Below, piece by piece: positions 20,901 through 24,824 of a DNA stretch of 26,894 nt. The translations under genes were made by a program, and so were the position numbers. Each line of letters opens with the position of its first letter. Within the stretch, counting starts at the first letter, position 1. The DNA is from a virus. The notes beneath the pieces are model-generated. The model saw only the letters and a list, made by a program, of their open reading frames with translations, had not been told where the DNA came from and did not search any database. The stretch covers positions 1 through 26,894 of IMG/VR virus record IMGVR_UViG_3300021092_000170. One strand, given 5' to 3'.

Positions 20901-21455
20901 CTCACATTAGACTTTAATTTAGGAACTACTGATTCTAATGTATCACCAATTATTAATGTTGAAAAATCTTTCTTAACCATTAATAATAATAGAATTACTC
21001 AACCAATTGTTGGGGTTGCTTATACTACTGATAACAGAGTTAATTCAAATGTGGATGACCCACACACATTCATCCACATTACTAATAGAGTTGATTTACT
21101 GCAAAGTGCAAATGCCCTGAAAGTTCTTCTGGATGCTTATAGACCAGCAGACTGTGACATTAGAGTTCTTTACAAAACATTTAGAAATGATTCTCCAGAC
21201 GAAGACCAAGTTTGGAGTTTGTTCCCAGGATACACTAATTTAGATGTAAATGGAAACATAAAAAATCAAGCTTATAATAATGGACTGTCTGATAAACTTG
21301 TGCCATCAAGTTTAGTAAATCAATATTTGGAATATGAATATACTATGAACGACTTGGAAGATTTCACAGGATTTGCAATTAAGATTGTGTGCTCAAGTAT
21401 CAATCAAGCAGTAACACCAATTATTGAAAACTTGAGAGTGATTGCATTAAAATAA
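14997..21455 (+). CDS. giant DUF4815-domain virion structural protein
   Basis: This 2152-aa protein opens with a DUF4815 domain: residues ~10–65 (YFDDFSEDKNYYKVLFKPG, SRELTTLQSILQNQIEKFG, TNGGVVIPG), ~195–275 (EGVYFVRGYFIGVD) and ~355–390 (LLKVSPGKAYVKGYEIP). Residues ~485–530 and ~861–905 hold two 'SGA–x–G … F-x-x-GE' modules. Residues ~1520–1700 form a second conserved region (YYDPLAQSFIV, then VDVFFASKDSNLPVTLQIRE, then QPSLGSLFISQNATTWTAVQ). Near 1789 is a 'PGYISIDGEIIKYE … RG' module. The last ~200 residues (SANALKVLLDAYRPADCDIR, EYEYTMNDLEDFTGFAIKI) are typical of marine T4-like phages. It occupies the place of T4 genes 9–12, so a peripheral baseplate, tail-pin or fibre-attachment role is inferred. 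Two small ORFs follow with overlaps. DUF4815 has no assigned biochemical function. Confidence 0.88.
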   Translation: MPQSTNLNKSPYFDDFSEDKNYYKVLFKPGTTVQSRELTTLQSILQNQIEKFGTAFYTNGGVVIPGASNYDGNVTCVEIENTYKGINVEAYYESLIGVTIKGKVTGISAKVVKVLSSEDSERANTTLYVKYISSSDSSDDQSFVKEVFDDGEELITLSDIPVGDSYIFTNSEFARVISLTNRKATSVGSAANLTEGVYFVRGYFIGVDASTIILDQYTNTPSYRVGLEIVEDIIDSDEDSSLNDNAQGFSNYAAPGADRLKITLNLSKKSIDDFSDDNFIELFRVTNGLVTSIKKDDKYSFINEILARRTYDESGNYYVNPSDVQSLESLNDNLGNGGLYTETQRTLDGSVPSIDLGLLKVSPGKAYVKGYEIPTSNVLIDYPKPRTTKSVESSSASFCGGDLIRVNNVNGSPNLGLTTTFSVSLLDQRLTNQVATGTTVGFARVYDFESHNTSFESPSSQANLYLFDIQTYTNLTLSGSIAELAVGSYVKGKNSGAFGYAKDVSGVSVKLYQVSGKFSVGETLIVDGIEFSPTISTVRDYSIDDVKSIYNQSVEFVADTLLSKQTSINGQFTAQIDSGIGTITSNNGGSFASTLKVNDVLSFSRAGLTSSVYVRITSIEGSNNQIAVVGESTVGNVCTGNIGSGTTFYQISDLKVIKPQIVANSESSSLYTKLNHNNISNVSTLNSNVYIKKQYTGVSKSSTTLTLPTLVGDYVYASFDEERYVVVNANGTLENLSNATFTRSNGNKDAEFTNLSSTAGPCSVITTQIKSNVTNKFKKLNRCSSVVISKTKYSTPPNAGLTSTSIYGTRVEDAEISLNYADVLEVQGVFESTETETPTPPWISLTGITGPNGNTFDLILGEVLIGQDSGAVAIYAENKTSSEIYVIYKNQKVFSASEVVSFKESGYSATVSTVNVGSTNITNDFILDNGQRKQFYDFGRIVRKNSSKEPSHRINVYFDRFSFESTDNGDVITVNSYPSSVNKNKIATFNQVRNLDTIDVRPRVSDYNTASTISPFEFASRDFSGSGSNATQILSSNEDFVFDYSFYLARYDKLTLSSVGEFELVLGASSENPKLPTISKEVLDVATIIAIPYVYDINTDIVIQLTDNRRYTMSDLRDIENRVESLEYYTSLSLLESTTKNLLIEDADGFNRFKSGFFVDNFSSYDFSNTESLIYRAEVQDNSVSSPTAKNLVNLSLYSDNSQKTISEIKLSETNSSNLKLTGNSLTLSYTEAEHTKQPFASRISNINPYQVVTWTGLLTLNPSSDTWTTKISQSIRIASGRGSWTESRVSTKPIEYIRSRNIEFVATRLKPNSKFKLLFDSKEISSNIDGFTYVFPKLLQVSDVTGSFQVGETVTAYTNSISNNNQKICTFRLCTPNHKSGTYNSPESVFTTNPYSTSSGIATVYGPQSTLLNVDTSSLQIANTSKFYGNLIKGCKLYGETSKSIATVSQNQLIADNNGTLIGSIFIPETTKSNLKFKTGSTPVKVTQSTSLGVPGEFVSSAEAVFTSSGTEIKTTTINYYDPLAQSFIVSDQNGIVPSSVDVFFASKDSNLPVTLQIREVINGIPGGPDKIIEGLEKVLNPSGITTSSDASKATTFRFDNLTRLEGGKEYAIVLLSDSFDYNVWISRLGEVEISTAKLPEVQKVIINSQPSLGSLFISQNATTWTAVQTDDLKFTLNKCKFSTTGGTARFYNSKVEVEDSENLLPTNPIVVGVGSDAPNNGYFMQIIHPNHGMNSASNVVKIEGVSTDVTPTTLTAGYGITETGTISVTSNSNFTTFEGQSVSSANPGYISIDGEIIKYEDASVAGQLSVITRGIQNSPVINHSTTTSLVYKYEFNGVSLIGINTTHTISNSHPVTVDSYYIGVGKSFTSSKFGGGDSVYATKNKLYNTVGISSEFVSVFNGTTCAASLRSISGQSVDGNESPFADQGYSSLSISNTNIFNNIRLVASEENENQFLNATQFPGNKSLTLDFNLGTTDSNVSPIINVEKSFLTINNNRITQPIVGVAYTTDNRVNSNVDDPHTFIHITNRVDLLQSANALKVLLDAYRPADCDIRVLYKTFRNDSPDEDQVWSLFPGYTNLDVNGNIKNQAYNNGLSDKLVPSSLVNQYLEYEYTMNDLEDFTGFAIKIVCSSINQAVTPIIENLRVIALK

Positions 21456-21682
21456 TGAATAAGTATGCTAAAGTTGAAGGTCACACAAATATTATTAGAG
21501 ATTTGAAAACAAATGCAATCATTAATACAGACATTCAGGGAATGCAGAATTATATTTCTTCTAAAAACAAAAGGATGAATGACAAACAGGTCATGGATAC
21601 CTTGATAGATGATGTTGATGATTTGAAACAATCCATAGAAGAAATTAAAGGATTATTGAGGAGCATTTTAAATGGACCCTGA
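21455..21682 (+). CDS. small conserved phage protein with predicted coiled coil
   Basis: This 75-aa protein begins with ATG overlapping the stop of the DUF4815 gene (TAATG). The N-terminal half (KVEGHTNIIRDLKTNAIINT) resembles small proteins that I recall near structural genes of many T4-like marine phages; the family has no known function. The C-terminal third (TLIDDVDDLKQSIEEIKGLL) has hydrophobic residues spaced like a coiled coil, which suggests an oligomeric or partner-binding role. Its stop overlaps the next small ORF by 11 bases. Translational coupling to a giant structural gene suggests a minor virion or assembly protein, but this is inference. Confidence 0.8.
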   Translation: MNKYAKVEGHTNIIRDLKTNAIINTDIQGMQNYISSKNKRMNDKQVMDTLIDDVDDLKQSIEEIKGLLRSILNGP

Positions 21683-21848
21683 AAAATTAGAACTTGAGAC
21701 TATTTCAAAATTATTTGAATATGAAAAGATTTCAAGAGAACTTGATACTTGTACTAATATTGATTTAATGAGAAATCTTTGCAAATGTTATGTGAAGTTG
21801 TACATGAAGCAAGAGGAAGTTGTAGCAAACTTGGTTAAAGGTTTCTAA
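21672..21848 (+). CDS. 58-aa hypothetical protein overlapping the 75-aa gene
   Basis: ATG at 21672 lies inside the end of the 75-aa gene and the frame runs to TAA at 21846–21848, giving 58 residues. The product is alpha-helical in character, with mixed charge (MDPEKLELETISKLFEYEKI, then SRELDTCTNIDLMRN), and has three cysteines (C-T…C-K-C). Without it, 21683–21869 would be a 187-base hole in an otherwise gap-free cluster, and the reading frame fills it exactly up to the gap before gene 13. No function is recognised. It is likely a real small gene expressed by coupling with its neighbour. Confidence 0.7.
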   Translation: MDPEKLELETISKLFEYEKISRELDTCTNIDLMRNLCKCYVKLYMKQEEVVANLVKGF

Positions 21849-21851
21849 ATA
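21844..21851 (+). promoter_or_regulatory. weaker late promoter candidate (TCTAAATA) before gene 13
   Basis: TCTAAATA overlaps the stop codon of the 58-aa ORF and ends 18 bases before the ATG of gene 13. It differs from TATAAATA at one position and has the same placement over a stop codon as the AATAAATA sites. An overlapping alternative, TATAAAATA at 21861–21869, directly abuts the ATG and is too close to act as a standard late promoter for this start. Moderate to low confidence. Confidence 0.4.
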
Positions 21852-21869
21852 CTTAAAAAGTATAAAATA

Positions 21870-22700
21870 ATGGCAAAACCAGCATCAAGACAAGAATTAA
21901 TTGACTATGCTTTAAGGCAACTTGGTGCTCCTGTTCTGGAAATTAACGTTTCAGAAGAACAGATAGATGATAGATTAGATGATGCCCTTCAGTATTTTAA
22001 TGAAAGGCATTTTGATGGCGTAGAAAAAATGTTCTTGAAGTATAAGTTTACTCAAGATGATATTGATAGGGGTAGAGCACGTGGTGGAGCAAAAACTGCT
22101 GGCATAGTTACTACCACTGTTTCATCTGGAATAGGAACTTTTGGGTGGGAAGAAAACTCAAACTACATTCCAATTCCTGATGCTGTTATTGGAGTAGAAA
22201 GAGTATTTAAACTTGACAACAGAACTATTACGTCAAACTTGTTTAATGTTAATTACCAGTTATTCTTGAATGATATTTACTGGTTTAATTCCACTGAACT
22301 TGTAAACTATTATGTTACCAAAAGATACTTGGAAGATATTGATTGGATTGTAAACCCACAAAGACAAATTAGATTTAATAAGAGACAAAATAGACTGTAT
22401 ATTGATATGAGTTGGGATAGCATTGTGGCAGGAAATTATCTTATTATGGAGTGTTACAGAATCTTAGACCCAGCAAATTATTCCAAAGTCTATAATGATT
22501 ATTTCTTAAAACTGTATTTTACAGCATCCCTTAAAAAGCAGTGGGGACAGAACTTAATTAAATTCCAAGGAGTTAAACTTCCTGGTGGTGTAGAACTGAA
22601 TGGACGTCAAATCTATGATGATGCTGTCAAAGAATTAGAAGATATTAGAATGAGAATGATTAGTGAGTTTGAAACTGCTCCATTTGATCTTATAGGATAA
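21870..22700 (+). CDS. 13: gp13-like neck (head completion) protein
   Basis: This 276-aa protein is slightly shorter than T4 gp13 (309 aa). gp13 and gp14 close the filled head and form the collar to which the tail joins. The N-terminus is diagnostic: LIDYALRQLGAPVLEINV, then IDDRLDDALQYFNERHFDGV. Further conserved stretches are NYIPIPDAVIGVERVFKL, LFLNDIYWFN and YFLKLYFTASLKKQWGQNL near the C-terminus. Gene 14 follows after one base, which is the T4 order. A short GIVTTTVSSGIGTF segment near residues 78–91 contains the Gly/Thr-rich wording seen in the repeat-bearing neighbours. No clear Shine–Dalgarno is seen before this ATG. Confidence 0.93.
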   Translation: MAKPASRQELIDYALRQLGAPVLEINVSEEQIDDRLDDALQYFNERHFDGVEKMFLKYKFTQDDIDRGRARGGAKTAGIVTTTVSSGIGTFGWEENSNYIPIPDAVIGVERVFKLDNRTITSNLFNVNYQLFLNDIYWFNSTELVNYYVTKRYLEDIDWIVNPQRQIRFNKRQNRLYIDMSWDSIVAGNYLIMECYRILDPANYSKVYNDYFLKLYFTASLKKQWGQNLIKFQGVKLPGGVELNGRQIYDDAVKELEDIRMRMISEFETAPFDLIG

Positions 22701-22701
22701 T

Positions 22702-24069
22702 ATGTTAAATCCATTTTTCATACAAGGCACATCAGGGGAACAAAGTCTTGTTCAGGATTTAATTAATGAACAGTTGAAAATGTATGGCATAGAAGTTTAT
22801 TATATGCCACGACAATATATTACTGAAGGAAAAGTCATAAAAGAAGTCCTGTATTCAAAATTTACTTCTGCTTTTCCTATTGAAGCATATCTGGTCAATT
22901 ATGAAGGATTTGACCCTAACAGCATTTTAATGAGTAAGTTTGGGGTTAAAATTACTGATGAAATGAACCTCATCATTTCAAAAGAGCGATTTGAAACTTA
23001 TGTTGGTGAACTGATGAAGGGTATTAGTAATGTAAAAAATGCATTACGACCAAATGAAGGTGATTTAATTTATATTCCATTAAGTGATAGCTTTATGGAA
23101 ATCAAATATGTTGAAAATAGAAAACCATTTTACCAACTTCAGAAGAATTATGTCTATGAGTTAAGATGTGAACTTTATGAACTTGAAGATGAAGAGATCG
23201 CAACAAGTTTGCCTGAAATTGATTCAGTAAGAACCTATGATGCAACACTTCAACTTTCTGGAATAGGAGTAACTGCAACAGCAAATACATCTCTTGTATC
23301 AGGTGCCATTCAGAAAATAACTGTTATTAATGGTGGATATAGATATTCTTCAGTACCAACTGTTAATATTTCTGCACCCCTTTCTGGAAAAAAGGCAAGA
23401 TTTGTTGGTGTGATGACAAGTAGAACTGCTTTACTTTCATCTCAAAGTTTAGGTACGATATACATAGAAGATCCTGGATATGGATACAATCCAAACAGCA
23501 CGCCAATAGTTTCTATTGTTGGAGGTGGTGGATACAATGCAAGTGCAACAGTTGGTATAGCAACAACAGGAAGTATTGGTCCAATTTTTCTTTCTAATAT
23601 TGGTCAAGGATATGTTACTGAACCTGTTGTAACAATATCTGGTCCTGTATCTGGAGGAACTACTGCTATTGCCAAAGCATTTTTAAATGGCACTGGAGGC
23701 ATTTCCACTATTAGAATTGTAAATGCAGGTTATGGATATACACAAACTCCAACCATTACTATCTCTGCAGGAAGTTCTGTATCTACTGGCAACTTCCTGT
23801 TTAATGAAATAGTCACAAGCACAGTTTCAGGTGCATCAGGAAGAGTTACAGATTGGGATGCTGAAACTAAACAACTTAAAGTTACTGGTTTTGGAACTAA
23901 TTTTTCTGTTGGAGATGTAATTGTTGGTGCTGCATCAAGTGCAATCTATGTTGTCTCAAGGGCACCACAATATGATGCAGCAGAAACTTATGACTCATCT
24001 GATGATATTCAAGATGAATATGATGATATTGTAGATTTTACAGAAGTCAATCCTTTTGGGGAGATTTAA
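22702..24069 (+). CDS. 14: gp14-like neck protein with inserted beta-repeat domain
   Basis: The first ~185 residues match T4 gp14 (256 aa): MLNPFFIQGTSGEQSLVQDL, IEVYYMPRQYI, NEGDLIYIPLSDSFMEIKYV and KPFYQLQKNYVYELRCELYE. Residues ~203–358 are extra: four tandem repeats of the type 'I-x-V-x-N-x-G-Y-x-Y-x-x-x-P-x-V-x-I' (INGGYRYSSVPTVNI, EDPGYGYNPNSTPIV, SNIGQGYVTEPVVTI, VNAGYGYTQTPTITI). Residues ~366–425 hold a 'VSGASGRV … FSVGDVIVGAASSA' module. The protein ends in an acidic tail (YDDIVDFTEVNPFGEI), like the acidic T4 terminus, so the repeats look inserted rather than appended. A good AGGA Shine–Dalgarno lies about five bases before the ATG. With gp13 it forms the neck; the repeats probably project from the collar. 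Confidence 0.92.
   Translation: MLNPFFIQGTSGEQSLVQDLINEQLKMYGIEVYYMPRQYITEGKVIKEVLYSKFTSAFPIEAYLVNYEGFDPNSILMSKFGVKITDEMNLIISKERFETYVGELMKGISNVKNALRPNEGDLIYIPLSDSFMEIKYVENRKPFYQLQKNYVYELRCELYELEDEEIATSLPEIDSVRTYDATLQLSGIGVTATANTSLVSGAIQKITVINGGYRYSSVPTVNISAPLSGKKARFVGVMTSRTALLSSQSLGTIYIEDPGYGYNPNSTPIVSIVGGGGYNASATVGIATTGSIGPIFLSNIGQGYVTEPVVTISGPVSGGTTAIAKAFLNGTGGISTIRIVNAGYGYTQTPTITISAGSSVSTGNFLFNEIVTSTVSGASGRVTDWDAETKQLKVTGFGTNFSVGDVIVGAASSAIYVVSRAPQYDAAETYDSSDDIQDEYDDIVDFTEVNPFGEI
23308..23776 (+). repeat. four tandem GxGY protein repeats encoded within gene 14
   Basis: Four diverged protein repeats begin near 23308, 23455, 23575 and 23701. Each has a beta strand, then G-Y-x-Y, a Pro, and a second strand ending in a Gly-rich turn. 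They are recognisable mainly at the amino-acid level. The same repeat occurs eight times in the 2752-aa protein, three times in the 912-aa protein and once in gp8. Confidence 0.7.
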
Positions 24070-24073
24070 ATTA

Positions 24074-24081
24074 AATAAATA
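24074..24081 (+). promoter_or_regulatory. T4-type late promoter candidate (AATAAATA) before the collagen-like gene
   Basis: An exact AATAAATA lies in the 37-base gap after gene 14 and ends 25 bases before the ATG at 24107. A purine-rich AGAGGTAAAGGA follows at 24081–24092 and could serve for ribosome binding, though it is further from the ATG than usual. The accessory pair therefore appears to carry its own late promoter. Confidence 0.6.
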
Positions 24082-24106
24082 GAGGTAAAGGAATTTAGTA
24101 GAAGTC

Positions 24107-24823
24107 ATGGCTATTGGACCTCAAGGTAGAATAGGACCACAAGGATCAAGAGGACCACAAGGATCAAGAGGACCACAAGGATCAAGAGGACCACAAGGTG
24201 CTATTGGACCTCAAGGTAGAATAGGGCCACAAGGTGCTCAAGGTGCACGAGGACCTCAAGGTGCACAAGGTGCAAGAGGACCTCAAGGAGCACAAGGACT
24301 ACAAGGTGCAGCAGGACTTCCAGGATCAAAAGGTTTAGTAGGTCCTCAAGGTGCACGAGGACCTCAAGGTGCACAAGGATTATCTGGTTCAGGGGGACCA
24401 CAAGGATCAAGAGGACCACAAGGTACATCAGGTTCTGCAGGAACTCTTGCAAGAACTACAATAACTGGAACAACAGCTTCTATAGCAAATGCTGCTTCTG
24501 CAAATATTACATTAACTGGTTTCAAGAGTTACTTGTTATCAAAAATTGCAACAAGTCATGCAGCATGGATTACTTTATATGTTTCTAATGCTGCAAGAAC
24601 TGCAGATGCTACAAGAGGTGAGCAAGTTGATCCATTACCAGGGTCTGGAGTAATTGCTGAAATTATCACCACTGGAGCAGCAACTGTATTACTTACTCCA
24701 GCAACTATTGGATGGAATAATGATGTTCCTCCCAGTACAAGCATTTATGCAAAAGTCGTTAATAGATCTGGAGCTTCTGCTGCAATAACAGTTACATTAA
24801 CTGCAGTTCAATTAGAATCCTGA
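24107..24823 (+). CDS. collagen-like fibre protein
   Basis: This 238-aa protein has two parts. Residues 4–111 are 36 uninterrupted Gly-X-Y triplets (13 are GPQ; the rest are mainly GSR, GAQ, GAR, GRI), predicting a collagen triple helix of roughly 30 nm. Proline is almost always in X; only GLP places it in Y, so stability without hydroxylation is plausible. Residues ~113–238 are a beta-rich C-terminal domain (TGFKSYLLSKIATSHAAWIT, VDPLPGSGVIAEIITTGA, ATIGWNNDVPPSTSIYAKVV) of a kind seen at the ends of phage collagen-like fibres and probably trimerising. There is no signal peptide. It lies between genes 14 and 15, under its own late promoter candidate and one base before a protease gene. A virion fibre or neck appendage is the likely role; receptor binding is possible. 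Confidence 0.88.
   Translation: MAIGPQGRIGPQGSRGPQGSRGPQGSRGPQGAIGPQGRIGPQGAQGARGPQGAQGARGPQGAQGLQGAAGLPGSKGLVGPQGARGPQGAQGLSGSGGPQGSRGPQGTSGSAGTLARTTITGTTASIANAASANITLTGFKSYLLSKIATSHAAWITLYVSNAARTADATRGEQVDPLPGSGVIAEIITTGAATVLLTPATIGWNNDVPPSTSIYAKVVNRSGASAAITVTLTAVQLES
24134..24187 (+). repeat. three perfect 18-bp tandem repeats in the collagen-like gene
   Basis: The unit GGACCACAAGGATCAAGA occurs three times in a row and a fourth partial copy follows at 24188; related units recur at 24407–24424. Each unit encodes GPQGSR. Perfect DNA identity implies recent slippage or recombination changing the length of the triple helix by two triplets per unit. Confidence 0.9.
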
Positions 24824-24824
24824 T

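Noticed and set aside
22702-22760. Later in-frame start for gene 14
   Set aside because: The ATG at 22702 has an AGGA ribosome site at normal distance and keeps the conserved LNPFFIQGTSGEQ N-terminus, so a downstream start is unnecessary.
24134-24424. CRISPR-like regular repeats
   Set aside because: The repeats are contiguous 18-bp coding units for Gly-Pro-Gln-Gly-Ser-Arg with no spacers.
24201-24452. 83-codon open frame on the minus strand opposite the collagen-like gene
   Set aside because: It mirrors the repeated Gly-Pro-Gln codons and gives a low-complexity Leu/Val product; it has no start context and is fully covered by a convincing + strand gene.
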